Source of the DNA: Acanthopleura granulata
Lineage: Eukaryota; Mollusca; Polyplacophora; Chitonida; Chitonidae
Length of the DNA stretch: 64,000 bases
NCBI GenBank assembly: GCA_016165875.1
Contig: JABBOT010000011.1
Coordinates: 15,083,808-15,147,807 of the forward strand
Direction: 5' to 3'
Shown: positions 44,996 to 57,719 of the stretch, one piece after another
How the letters are laid out: the number at the start of each line of letters is the position of its first letter
Numbering within the stretch: position 1 is the stretch's first letter
Translations under genes and position numbers: made by a program
The notes under the pieces: model-generated
Databases searched by the model: none
What the model saw: the letters and a program-made list of their open reading frames with translations, nothing else
What the model was told of the DNA's origin: nothing

Positions 44996-47472
44996 ACTCG
45001 TTATGTATATATTTATATATTTATGCTGTTATACATCAAGCTGGCCAGCTGTAGCTTATACATACTTGCTCTAGTAAATTACAGGTGACCCCTAACGTAA
45101 CCTCAGTCCCATCACGTGCAAGATCTACGCAGATGACCCATAAAAAACGCAATAAAATCAACGCGCCAAACCCCATGAGGTCTGAGGAAAATTGATTCTG
45201 CAGTGGTTAAGCACTGATGGAGATCACGCAATCCCTGCCCGTGTGGTTCGTGGATGGTTCAATCTGTGGGCAGTTACATGCTACATGTCCAGCTACTTCC
45301 TGGGTGTGAGCTTACCTTCTGACCACAGAGTTAAACACACTTCCCACACAGAATATCAAGCCATTTAAACAAAATGTACGAAGCTAATTCAAGCTAGAGG
45401 TACATGTATGTGTGAAGGTAGGTGCAGCTTGATCGGAGCTTTAAATGTAACTCATCGCATCAATTCAGATACGTAGAAACCCCGATACTGAAACAAAACT
45501 AAGACAAGTAGCAGACAATTATATTCAGCGAAATAATTTATATTAAGTTTTCGAACTTTGAATGGAAAGGACCACAAAATTAAATTTAATTCTTTATTTG
45601 TTTTACGAGGACTTCACACAGCTTAATGGCCACGTGGGGATCTCCTCAACGAAATAATGTGTACGTTAAATCTTATCAAAATCGAATGATGTTTGAAGCA
45701 GTTGTTATACATGGAAACTCTAATGTAAATTCAGAATCAAGAAATCATTAAATATATGCAAAACTTTGTCTTCAATCTGTTTTTTTTTTTTTAAATTTTT
45801 TTTTGTTTTTTAATTTGACAACAGGTTCCACCAAATGAGCCTGTAGAGAAAATTCTGTCAAACTTTGAAGCCGTTATTGCACAGAAAACAACGACTACTC
45901 AAGGAAATCATTAAATATGCAAAATTTATGAATCTTTGTCAGATCAGGCTAGTTTTCTTAATGGATTTGAAATTCCACATACAGTGAACCTCGACACAAA
46001 AATCAAAATCAGACGATGTAAAGATGGCCGACTGCTTTTCAGTAACGGTCTCAGACCCCCATACCAATGCTGCATCTTAAAATCAGATAATATTTAGGGC
46101 AGATTTTGCACGTAAATCACAGCCTGACAGATGGACAGATGGCCGGATCAAAATACCCATTTCAATGACCCCCCCATCCCCACCCATCCCTTTCGTTTTC
46201 ACAAAGTGTGGAATGATATATTACACAGGTATTCATAATGGTGTCTACAGCAATGATAGAGAGAAAACGAAGAGGCCAGCAAACACACACAGAGGTAAAA
46301 TGGTAGGCAAGAACTCAAGCTGGTAATCTTCATTGAGAAGGCATCAGAGGATTGTGCAGTTGACAGCGTCCGCATGTAAATCCTGCATAAATGATGCAAC
46401 AAAACCAGACTCAATGCAAGCTCCGCTCGCCAGACTGCCGTGATACCTACAGCTCCCGAGAGATTTAAGAACTGAGCTGAAAGCGACACTGTCAGAAACA
46501 CAGCAACTTAATCAATAAGTTGACTATTTCCATGACATTTCGAAGAAGTCACTGGTGATGAGTTGCAGCCATCAATTCTGCATATCCTACGAGTACACTA
46601 AAAAGCCTTCTCCTACAGAGCTGTGCACTAAAAACTTTAACTCCTGCACAGGGCAAGTTTATGAGAATTCTCTGACAATCATGCAACGAATTAAGCCCCT
46701 GCAGTGAAAGTATGCAAAAACAGAAATATGTTGGACATGGGAGCAAAGTTTTAATGTCTGAAGCAGCCGTGGAAGATTTAAGTGCAACATTTATTGGTGT
46801 ATAAAATCTGAACGAGGCCATTTATGGTGTTCCAAGTGTAATATAGCTAGTTTTCAATACTTTTTCTTCCACTGATCTATTTACACTTCTTTCACCCCTT
46901 TTTGGAAAGGTCCTAGCAAATTGTTAGACTTTACAAATTTGAAGTCAGCAGCACCAGTTTCTAGTAAAAGATTGGACGTTCAGAACAAAGCCTTTCACAG
47001 GTTTCCTGCACCCATGAAAGAAACTGTTTTTCCAACACTTTCAGGAACCATTCAATTCAAGTAAAAACCTTGAGGTATTGACTAACTAACGGACTCTATT
47101 TTGTTAGCTTATTTATGTGTTTATTTCAAGTAAAATGCAATGTGATACTTAACAGTGAAAAATCAAGTACAAGAACGTTCAATGACTGATTCCAAAACAA
47201 ACCCTTTTTTCAAGCACATTTTTTCAACCTCATTCAACGTCTCGAAAACCTTTCAACAAACTTCAAGTCCTTTCAAACATTACAAGAAAGAAGTTGTTTT
47301 TATATATTTTCACAAACTCAAACCTTAATTATGTTTTGATTTCCACTGAATCCTTAAAAAAAAAACTGACAGAATACAGCAGCAGGTACTTTTAAGAGAG
47401 ATTAATAAATGGCTATGTGTTTTCTCTTGACTGTGGACAAACACATTTACATGTGCCACAAGTGAATCAGTG

Positions 47473-47525
47473 CATCCATTTATTATTTATTTGACTGGTG
47501 TTCAACAACGTACTCCAGAGAGCTA
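47473..47525 (-). mobile_element. SINE tail fragment
   Basis: CCATTTATTATTTATTTGAC, TGGTGTTCAACAACGTACTC then unrelated sequence. Confidence 0.5.
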
Positions 47526-48098
47526 TATGCTGCTCATACATACACACCCAATATCGCTGTGAGAAGGCCAAATATTAATCTGACTCAGGCTGTACAGCAG
47601 AACACAATCCTAACTCTCTCAACCCTACCCAGCTGGCCATGGCGATCATCCCCCACAGGGTGAGCAGATAATGCATGGTCGTGTGATGGCCAATGCCGTC
47701 CTTGGTGATATGCCAGTGGACCAACCATATAGCATATTATCACCGTTCCTGCCTAGCCACCATACTCTAAGCCATGTCTCTGGTTATGGATCTGGGTCTA
47801 TTACAAATGACCTTCCCAGCGTGGGTTTTATGCTTGTCAATGGACAAGATAGATGTCACCACCAACAAGTACGAAAAACTACACACCTTTACCCAGTGTC
47901 GCCTGATTAATCCACTTCCAGGTACATGGCACTTTGTCGCGGTTCCTTGGCTATATACAAGTACACTGCGTTATTCTCACTACCGAGCATTTCAACCTGC
48001 AGCTATGTGTAGCGCACCCATTGCCTTTACTGATGTACCCTAAATGACCCATCGCCATGTTGTCCATGACTAAGCTACAAGTTCTTCCTTCCGCCTTC

Positions 48099-48155
48099 GT
48101 ATCAAGTGAAACATTCTTGAGTAGGGCGTTACACAATAAGCATTCATTCATTCCT
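48099..48155 (+). mobile_element. SINE 3' end fragment
   Basis: CGTATCAAGTGAAACATTCT, TGAGTAGGGCGTTACACAAT and a CATTCATTCATTCC tail. Confidence 0.5.
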
Positions 48156-48165
48156 TATTCTGATA

Positions 48166-48330
48166 GTTCCACTGACTTTAGAAAGGTGTTTAGAGGTTTG
48201 TTTCGAAGGGAGGATAATATTCTATTGAAAAAATGTAAGGTTAGCACGAAAAGTAATTTTTCATCGCCTTAATTTGCGACTAAAAATGCACATTTATGGT
48301 CAAAATATCGAGTCATTTACAGTAATTAAC
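48166..48330 (+). repeat. Dispersed 160-bp repeat, copy 5
   Basis: CTTTAGAAAGGTGTTTAGAG, GTTTGTTTCGAAGGGAGGAT, AATATTCTATTGAAAAAATG, ACTAAAAATGCACATTTATG and GAGTCATTTACAGTAATT. Confidence 0.7.
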
Positions 48331-50524
48331 TGATATCATGTCACTGTCACATATGAAGCTTCTGTTAATATTTCTGTTAACTAAGAAACAAGTTAGAGAT
48401 ATATACTAAATGCTCTTGGACTTGAATAACAAGTCGTTTCCACATGAAACCTTTTTCACTATCATTGGTCACGCTCCCAGAGCATGCAACCATCTTTTTC
48501 TTCTATTCAACCAGTTTAGGATTCCTGGTTGTCTTTCGAGTTATACACAGAAATGAATAAAACCATTACCACACACAAAAACCCGCACACAATAGATAAT
48601 GTACTTATAAAACAATTGCATAAAGCAGATATTAAAATAAGATGGGGGGGGGGAGAGGCGTCAAAGACCCAAACTCAAGTCACACACTAAAGAGGCATTG
48701 TTTCAACAGCTGAACTATAAAAGAACTAACAAGCTTTAACCCTGTAATAATTATTTTCAGGACTTTTTCAAGAAATTTACCGACAACCACCTGCTGATTA
48801 AATTTCCAACTCGCCCAAGCTTCAACCCACGCCACTTTCAGCATAACAAACAAACTTGTTCAAAATCGCATCTGTAATATACACATGTACGAAAATTAGC
48901 TGATCAATTATCAGGCTGAATCAACGAGTATACTTGCTGAGATTGCTTTCTATTGACCCAAAATTCTGTAGAGAACCAGCGATTCTAATTTTGGCCTTCC
49001 TTCTACAAACCTGACCTAGAACCCATCAGGAAATGATTATCTCAGGATGGACTGCAGCCATGCACAGTCGGTACTCTGACCCTGCACTTTAATTGGGCTT
49101 TCGTGAGCGAAAAAAAAAGAAACACAGGCGTTAACCCAGTTTTTAAAATTTCAACATCGATTTAAGTTTTACTGATTTTGGTAATTTCACTAACTGAACA
49201 GAGACAGAACCACAGCAAATACACTGAATCATGTAATCCATCTATACACCAGCAGGATCAAGTGTCTGCAAAAAAACCCCCCAGTGTCTATCAAATAATC
49301 AACTGTTAAATGGAGCACCAGACGGAAGGCATATAAGAACACCCACTGCCGAACGTGGATAAAACAACAAGATCGAGAATTCTCTTCCAATTTTCCATGT
49401 AAACTCACAAGGATTGCATTTCTCTTGACATGTGCGTCCCTTGACATGAGAATCACGAATCCTGACATCCACTGTTCCAACCTGACAAGAATCACGATTC
49501 CTACCAGCTTTCAATCTTTCACAATCCAGGTAAACCATGCCGAGAACCAGGAGAAAACCAGCACAATCTCGGCTGATAACTTCAATCAGAAGCACACTCA
49601 TACATGTAGCACATCAATAGATCAACCGAATGCTCCTGTGATCCCCAAAACTCCACAAGACCTTCACAGCCACACAATGATGGCACACAACTGATAGTGA
49701 AAACTTTAAAAAACTTCAGGTAGATATGCACATATAGACAAGACCATATGGTGACTGGAGCATTCATCAGTCAGTACGAGAGCGGTGTGGTCTAGGAATT
49801 ACCACTGCCTGTGTTGTGTTGTAAAGACCTGAGTAGGCATCCTGGTACAGACATGCCAGCAGCCAGAATCTGCAATGACCATCCCTGACTGACTTCTCTG
49901 CCATCAGCAAACACTGGGATGAATCATCGGTTTTTACCCAACACCATCCATAATTCATGGGAACAGGTTCTGCATTTCAACACTCCTTATAATTTCAAGG
50001 TCAGGTCTGTGTTGTGTCATTATATCCTTGAGCTCAGTGGAAGACTCAGTGGCCATGGAGAAAAGTAGACACACACACACAGACAAAAAAAAAAAAAAAA
50101 GAGAGACATAAGAACACAGCATTCCATATGTTTTATTCTTGTGAGCAAGTGAAGTCCAGACTGGTATGTTTAACATATCTTTGTTGGAGAAAGAGGGAAA
50201 ACAAACATGTAATAATGATGTCTTTTTTTCCGAGAATTATTACTCAGTCAGTACATTACTTATCTCCCCTGAGGCCCTCCACCCATTATCAATCACACAC
50301 AAACATTTACACAATATACCATTAGAACTAAAAGTTAAATATAATTAAAATACAAACAAAATAGTAGCCAAAGGAATATATGGTAAAATTGGTTAAAACT
50401 AAATGTTTCTAAGCTGATTATGGGAGCTCCGGTATGTGCAAGAAATTAATAGAAATTACAATAAGCATTGCAGCACTTCCCTGATACAGCCAGATACTTT
50501 GGATGCATTGCTTATTTATTAATG

Positions 50525-50785
50525 CTTGGATCCAGGTCTTTGGTTATTTAACCATTTGGATCCCAATGCCTGGTCATTTAACCATTTGAATCCCAAAGTT
50601 TGGTCACTGAACCATTTGGATCCCATTGTTTTGTACTTTAACCAATTAGATCCCATTGCTTGATCGCTTAACCATCTGGATCCCATTGTTTAGTTACTTA
50701 ACCATTTGGTTCCCAATCTTTGGTCATTTAACAATTTGGACCGTTACGTTTGGTCACTTAACCATTTTGATCCCAGTGTTGTTTT
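50525..50785. repeat. 30-bp tandem repeat, about 9 copies
   Basis: Unit TTTGGATCCCATTGTTTGGT plus CACTTAACCA with substitutions in every copy. Confidence 0.85.
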
Positions 50786-50859
50786 ACAAGCAAAACATAG
50801 CAACGCAATTCTTGGGACACAAAACCAAGCATTGTCAATTCGAAGCACACAGGCTGATA

Positions 50860-50970
50860 AAGGTGTATCTACACGTACATCACAATAAAGGTGTATCTAC
50901 ACGTACATGACAATAAAGGTGTATGTACATCACAATAAAGGTGTATCTACATGTACATCACAATAAAGTT
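50860..50970. repeat. 28-bp tandem repeat, about 4 copies
   Basis: Unit AAAGGTGTATCTACACGTAC plus ATCACAAT; the third copy carries a short internal deletion. Confidence 0.85.
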
Positions 50971-51099
50971 TTTCATGAAGTGTCAATACATGTAACCCCA
51001 GTCATTCATATGTAATTGTTTTTTTCTTTTAAAGTGTTGGATAAACACATGTAGCATATAAACATGTGAGTCTTGAAGAACATGTATGACCAGATGCAG

Positions 51100-51232
51100 G
51101 GTTCGGCTTCATGAAGCGTACTTAGTGCTACGTAGCACTTAGCTAAGTGCACTTCCTATCTCTCCAACAGACACTGTCAGGGAAGTTAAGCGAATACTTA
51201 GCTAAGTGTGTTTCATGAAACTTGGGCCAGAA
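51100..51232. mobile_element. Palindromic MITE-like element
   Basis: Left GGCTTCATGAAGCGTACTTA and right, on the other strand, GTTTCATGAAACACACTTAG are related inverted ends. Internally GCACTTAGCTAAGTGC is a perfect palindrome and CTTAGCTAAGT recurs near the right end. No coding capacity. Confidence 0.55.
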
Positions 51233-51334
51233 CTAATAGGGATATGAACAAACTATTCATGCGCACCCAAACAAGGCTACTCTCTCCCCCCCCCCCCCTC
51301 CAAAAGCACATTTCTATGTAATTTAATCTACGAT

Positions 51335-51402
51335 AAAAAACAACTTCTGGTGCTGCAACATGCTACCTTCCAAACAAACCTCACAACACCTTTCCAGGGA
51401 TA
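51335..51402 (-). repeat. Dispersed 160-bp repeat, copy 6 (partial)
   Basis: - strand: GGAAAGGTGTTGTGAGGTTT, GTTTGGAAGGTAGCATGTTG, CAGCACCAGAAGTTG. Confidence 0.6.
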
Positions 51403-52137
51403 AATGGTACTATGAGAATCAGGATGAACGAGCAAGTTATAAAAAGACGAAATTTTAGATGATTTAGGGTAGTCCTCTTAAGTTCACTCAGAGACACTTG
51501 TAATGGACAAGGGCTCTAACTGTTAATATTTCTTGAATGAATGCAGAGAAAAAAATACCATGAATTATACACTTGTATAGACTACCAGTATCTCTTAACT
51601 GTAAGTGGTTCTATGTGTGTGCTCTAGTCCATCCAAGTTGACACACAGGCAAGTGTTGATGGGAAAATGTCAGCAGTGGTGAGAGAAGAAAGAATGAACT
51701 GGAAATTAGACTAATACCAGCTGTGTGTGCATGGGAGCAAGAACAGGACGGGGGTGGGTGGGGGGGGTATATGTTCTGTTATGCCTCAATGTACTGTTAG
51801 AAGTGTACACTGGTTATACGCAGCGTGTCTTATATCTTTCAACTTTGCAGTGACCTATATCGATATAACCAATACAGATCTGCCAATTATAACGGTTATG
51901 AGTAGAGGAGTATACACAATCACCCTGCTTTTGATTTCACATGCACTACAGGAGGACAGGTATCATTCACTGAGATGTTACCTACCCACTGAAATTATTC
52001 TAAATTCAATCTATCAAAATGCATTTTTGTAAGACAATTAAAGCAATAATGCCAGCTGCATTTCTTCGATCGTTATACATTTTTGTCTTTCCAACAAATC
52101 GATCCAAAACATTCCGAAAAATACAGAAATCATGTAA

Positions 52138-52395
52138 CATTACAAACTGTCAGTATCTGTGTCACATTCCTAAGCTGTAACCTTATAAACTGTCAGTATC
52201 TGTGTCACATTCCTAAGCTGTAACATTATAAACTGTCAGTATCTGTGTCACATTCCTAAGCTGTAACATTATAAACTGTCAGTATCTGTGTCACATTCCT
52301 AAGCTGTAACATTATAAACTGTCAGTATCTGTGTCACATTCCTAAGCTGTAACATTATAAACTGTCAGTATCTGTGTCGCATTCCTAAGCTTTAA
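52138..52395. repeat. 43-bp tandem repeat, 6 copies
   Basis: Unit ATTATAAACTGTCAGTATCT, GTGTCACATTCCTAAGCTGT, AAC. Copies begin near 52140 and then every 43 bases; the copies are almost identical, so expansion is recent. Confidence 0.93.
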
Positions 52396-52889
52396 TATTG
52401 TGCAAGAGCTTTTTGATCCTTGGCCAGTCTCTACTGGATAGTTTACAGATGTTCTACAGCAGGAAAAGGGAAGTACTTTTCCTGATTTAACAACAGGATA
52501 TTCAATGTTTTTCATAGATGGACGGATCAATAATTCTATGATATGGCACTGGGGGAAAAAAAAAAAAACATCACGCATACAGAGTGATTAGGTTCATCCA
52601 TCATAAAACCCTTGGGGAATGAAAAACACCCACCATGTTATCACCAGAGGCAGACATGTTAGATGGTCAGGCTTGATCTCCAATTGCCGATAGGCTAACA
52701 TAAAACCATTCAAATCCCCATCCGAAATCCCTGTCAAAGATTTCACTTCTGAAATTTCTCTGTAAAAAGCAACTCTCCTTCTTTTTCTCCTTCGTGTTCT
52801 CAAGTGTCTCTTATTTCCTCAAACTTCAAAGTAAAACTATAACCACTCATCAATCCAATCTAGCCTTCAATGTCATTTAATTTCTTTGT

Positions 52890-54255
52890 TCTTAAGGAGC
52901 ATCATCTTTATACTGCCAATCAGCATTATTGTCTTCATTATGACACAAACTTCTGGATGGTTTTGCTCCATGAAACCAAAAGCATATAAATGTCTCAAAT
53001 GTGACACATTTTTTCTTCATGGTTTTGCTCTACACTCCCAATCATGAATGTTTCAACTGTGACACAAACTTGTGATGACTGCTCTTTACACCGTCAATCC
53101 TCTGGATGTTCCAACTGCGACACAAACTTGTGATGACTGCTCTTTACACCGTCAATCCTCAGGATGTTCCAACTACGACACAAACTTGTGATGACTGCTC
53201 TTTACTCCGTCAATCCTCAGGATGTTTCAACTGTGACACAAACTTGTGATGACTGTTCTTTACACCATCAATCCTCTGGATGTTCCAACTGCAACACAAA
53301 CTTATGATGACTGCTCTTTACACCGTCAATCCTCAGGATGTTCCAACTACGACACAAACTTGTGATGACTGCTCTTTACTCCGTCAATCCTCAGGATGTT
53401 TCAACTGTGACACAAACTTGTGATGACTGTTCTTTACCCCATCAATCCTCTGGATGTTTCAACTGCGACACAAACTTGTGATGACTGTTACACCATCAAT
53501 CCTCTGGATGTTTCAACTGTGACACAAACTTGTGATGACTGCTCTTTACACTGACAATCCTCTGGATGTTTCAACTGTGACACAAACTTGTGATGACTGC
53601 TCTTTACACTATCAATCCTTGGAATGTTTCAAATGGGGCAAACTTCCGGATGACTTCGTTTTATGGTGCAAATCATGTGAATGTCCCAACTATGGATAAA
53701 CATTTGGCTGAGTTTCCTCTAGAGAGCCTATCTAGAAGGAATCTCTTAGCTGTGGCACAAACATTTGGCTGAGTTTCCTCTAGAGTGCCAAACGTATGAC
53801 TGTCTTAACTGTGGTACAAAAGTTTGAATGGTTTTCCTCTACAGTGCCATTCTGTATTCTCTCACTGTCTTCAGTGCAGCACACTTTTGGATGATTTTGC
53901 TTTATATAGTGCCCAACATACCAATGTCTCAACGAAAGAAATGAGTTATGGACAATTTTCATCTGAAGTGGCATTTATATGAATGTTTTATCGGTTGAAA
54001 AAAGCATTTACTGATTTTCCTCTAGAGTACCAATCATATGAATGTCTCAGCCATGGCACAAACGCATACATGTAGATGATTTTCCTCTAGAGCACCAATC
54101 ATATGAATGTCTCAGCCATGGCACAAACGCATACATCTAGATGATTTTCCTCCAAAGTGGAAATCACATGAATGTCTGAACCATGGCACAAATATCTGGC
54201 TGATTTTACTCCATCGTGCCAATCATAGGAATGTCTTAGCTCTGGCACTGATAAC
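52890..54255. repeat. 58-65-bp tandem array, two subfamilies
   Basis: Between about 53035 and 53630 a 58-base unit (TGTGATGACTGCTCTTTACA, CCGTCAATCCTCAGGATGTT, CCAACTACGACACAAACT) repeats about ten times at exact 58-base steps (53071, 53129, 53187, 53245). From 53640 to 54255 a diverged 60-65-base relative continues (GATTTTCCTCTAGAG, CAATCATATGAATGTCTCAG, CCATGGCACAAACGC). A few older copies precede the array. Confidence 0.88.
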
Positions 54256-54638
54256 CGGATGAAAATGAGATTGGTCATTCTAATTCAAAAAGACCGAAAT
54301 CAGAAAATTTGTTTTATATCATCTGTCAACTTAAAGGAAGAAAATTCCCAACTATACTGGTCTAGACTTACTAACTTCTTTCTTATCGACATAACAAATG
54401 CAAATCTGAATTCTAAGGAGGGTTTATGCACAACTTTGTCTACGTGTCAACAGCATTTTCTCCTGTACAGTATGGCCATGCATGTAGGCGGACAATATAA
54501 TGTAACATTTCACGAGAATTTCTTCCGGAGATAAAACTAAAGGCAGAAAAACATCACTGGAATTCAATACCATCAACAGGATAAAAACATTAAAAACAAA
54601 ACGAATCAGCATTCAAGCATTCAACTACCGGCATCTTC

Positions 54639-54930
54639 AATTCCATCAAAACAGAAGTTCCTAACAAGGCAAGTGTAAGTGGTGTGTGATACAGAATTCA
54701 ATGGCCTTTTTAATTCCATCAAAACAGAAGTTCCTAACAAGGCAAGTGTAAGTGGTGTGTGATACAGAATTCAATGGCCTTTTCAATTCCATCAAAACAG
54801 AAGTTCCTAACAAGGCAAGTGTAAGTGGTGTGTGATACAGAATTCAATGGCCTTTTCAATTCCATCAAAACAGAAGTTCCTAACAAGGCAAGTGTAAGTG
54901 GTGTGTGATACAGAATTCAATGGCCTTTTC
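54639..54930. repeat. 73-bp tandem repeat, 4 near-identical copies
   Basis: Unit starts AATTCCATCAAAACAGAAGT and ends CAATGGCCTTTTC; copies start at 54639, 54712, 54785 and 54858. Very little divergence, so recent. Confidence 0.95.
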
Positions 54931-56981
54931 ATCGGCACCACATCTTAATATAGATTCATTTACATTTTAATTTGGATAAAGCTTCAGAGTGTGAGTAAGT
55001 GAATGAGGGGGCCTTTACGGAAGATCAGCTGTTTGTTCAATCAGTTTTTTTAACCTTCTGGTAAATAAAGTTAATCAATAAATCAAGGAAAACAAGATAT
55101 CTGGTAGGTATCTGAGCACATTGTCAGCTAACACAAATCCTGATGTTATACTGGCAACAGCTGAAGGGGAATGAGCTGGATTTGAACCCTTGCAGCCTCT
55201 GGTCCAAGCTGGGATACTGTTCTGGATCAACCTTCATAAAATACAGCAAGTCAATTCTGGTAATGTTTCTTGCATAAAATTATGGAAAAAATACGGAATT
55301 AATAACTTCAACTTGGAGAATCTTAAAAAGAGATATCTTTTTTTGGGTTGTTGAGAAAGAAGATTTTATAAAGTTTTGTCAAAGGGTCCCTTGAACTGAG
55401 AACAAAAAGATTTCCATTTCCAATTTGTACAACTTCGGCTAATGTTTCTTGTTACATGTATAACAAGCTGACATCTAACACAAATGTAACATCCTGTCTG
55501 AGAAAAGAGAGAAGTAAATAAATAAAGCAGATAACAAACACTTGGGTGTTTGTCAATTCCCTGAGAAAAAAGTTGAGGAGCTTCTGATAACAGCTGGTTT
55601 AATTAAAATTCTAGAACCTGCAAAATTAAACTTGAAAGAAATTAATTAGAACTTTTCTTTTTTGGAGTGGCTTCAAAGAAACCATAGCAATAGTCTCAGT
55701 AACCTGATAAGTGCAAATTTTAAACTTTATTTAAATATTTATTCTATTAACACCCTTGGGTTCAAATAATATGGTCAAATTCGAATTACTACCATTTATC
55801 AATGTCTTAACACAAAGCAGCACAAACATTCAATAAGGAGTTCAATCAGGATTCATTTTCATCTTGACTAAAACTTGAAATTCAAGTGTAAGAAAGTTTA
55901 ATTTATTTGAATTCACTGGTGCTCTGATCATTTATAAAGTGACAACCATAAATGTTACATTACAAAGCTATGGAGAGAGGTAAATTTATGCGATCAATGC
56001 ATGTTCCCATAAACATCACTTCATAAATTCCAGTGCATTTGAGCATGCTTCAGCATGGCTCCTAAAACTATATTATCTGTTTGTTTATATTGTCACATAA
56101 ACACATGTTCTAGAGTTTTATGTTAGTAGTAAAGTACAAATACATTAACTTTGCCATGTAATCCAACACTATAAGTGGACATTTGAGTCTGCTGAGAAGG
56201 TTAGCTATTAGAGTTAAGTAATTGGCACCATTTTTACAAGTACATTAAGTACTCTCATAGCACTTCTGTCTCAACTATCCCAGCGCAAAAAAGACACTTT
56301 TAAAAATTCATCTCTAAGTGTCATGTAAAAACAGTACATAAATAAAGAAAAATCAATTAGAGCTAATAGAACAATGCATATTATTTTCTTTCCCAAATAT
56401 CACCTTGTGAAGAAATTGTTTTATATTTTTTTTGTGCATACCATAAAGAAAAAAGCAGTTTTGAAGTGTAAACTGGAAATATTCAATTGCTAATATTAGA
56501 ACTCCTCACTGATGGCTTTCCTTTATCACAGCTAATAAATTACATCTCAAGTCTATTTTTTAACTTTTCGCGGTGGGCGTTTTATCTAGCCAGTTAATCT
56601 CATCACTGAAATGCTCCCACAAAGATCATATCATAGGCATATACATGCATGTATGGTATCTTTAAATTCCATACTGTCCCTACCTAATGTTTGACATTTA
56701 TACGCATATGTGTGCAAAAGTAAAAATATTTTGAATTCTATTCATTTTATCCTGTAAGTTCACTATGTACATCAACCACAAACACATCATGCACTGTTAG
56801 ATTTTACAATCAAATAATCTAACTGCATACAGAGTAAATAATACTATGTTTGACAATATGGATGTGAGATGGTATAAGATTCTTATAACAATTAACACCT
56901 TATTTAGAATCTGAAATAACTTGTACAACACAATTACATGTGTGTAATATTTCAGCAAACTTCATCTGGGATTTAACTTAC

Positions 56982-57029
56982 CCATTCCGAGTAGAATTCA
57001 TCATCCTCTGAATCAATGATGTCCATCAT
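56982..57029 (-). CDS. Candidate alternative first exon of SCHIP1 (A)
   Basis: ATG ATG start, then MDIIDSEDDEFYSEW, ending TGG before donor GTAAGTTAAA. The acidic peptide ending in Trp resembles the region before the conserved HLAGLQ segment of vertebrate SCHIP1, where DW precedes EALEKH. An in-frame TAG lies upstream, so translation would start here. It ends in phase 0, whereas the first certain exon requires phase 2, so direct splicing would shift frame. Confidence 0.4.
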
Positions 57030-57647
57030 AAAGACGTGGACATGCCGCTTCAGTTGATTTAGATCTATACCTTAAGCCCTCCTCTCCCTGCTTTCCCAAA
57101 CCCATCTAACAGATGTAGAATGATCACACTGATGATGACTTACAGAATATAACTGGCAGAGTACATAAGGTGCAAGTCCATCAATGGAGTGTAAAGTTTC
57201 TTGCTGGTAACGTGATCTGCTTACTTTTGAAGAGGAACTGCTGGAGCTTGTATTACACTTATGGCAATACTTTCATTTAAAATCCAATCCTAATGATTAC
57301 AACAGAAGTCACGTTTTAACATATTTTCCTAATTCACCCAGAAGATAAAACCTTCAGTGAAATAAATACGTGTTTATAAAAATATTGTACGTAAGAAAAA
57401 TCGTGCCAATCTTTTGCATGTCATATACTGCACCATTTGGAAGTAGATATAAAATATATATATTACAATATAAATAAATGAAAAGATAAAAATACTGAAT
57501 GCCTGTACAGAACTCATAAGAGATCAGAGATGTAATGGTACACATTGCTCTTAAGAATTACCATAGTCCAAAACATCCATCCAGTTGAAAATGATTTATT
57601 ACATTTAACGCACACACAGAAGCATGAGAGTTAACACTTCAACTCAC

Positions 57648-57719
57648 CCACTCAAAGTGTTCCAAGCAAGCATCCCAAGAATACATGGTGTTAATCAGGA
57701 AATCTGGTGAGGACTTCAT
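57648..57719 (-). CDS. Candidate alternative first exon of SCHIP1 (B)
   Basis: ATG then KSSPDFLINTMYSWDACLEH and FEW, ending TGG before donor GTGAGTTG. Same Glu-Trp ending and phase as candidate A, 620 bases further 5'. A T-rich tract precedes the ATG, so this could be an internal exon if an acceptor is used, but none is evident. Confidence 0.35.

Larger units (their letters stand above)
43395..56981 (-). other. Probable SCHIP1 5' intron or upstream DNA, rich in repeats
   Basis: About 13.6 kb without a confident exon. Contains 160-bp repeats (44830, 48170, 51335), SINE fragments (44419, 47473, 48099), a palindromic MITE (51100-51232) and five tandem arrays between 50525 and 54930. Short frames on both strands look random or repeat-derived. 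Confidence 0.6.

Noticed and set aside
47640..48050. Overlapping + strand frames (79 and 89 residues)
   Set aside because: They run into a SINE 3' fragment and show no domain; more likely part of a decayed composite repeat.
49229..49694. Overlapping frames of 88-100 residues on both strands
   Set aside because: No splice or domain evidence; both strands are equally open, typical of chance.
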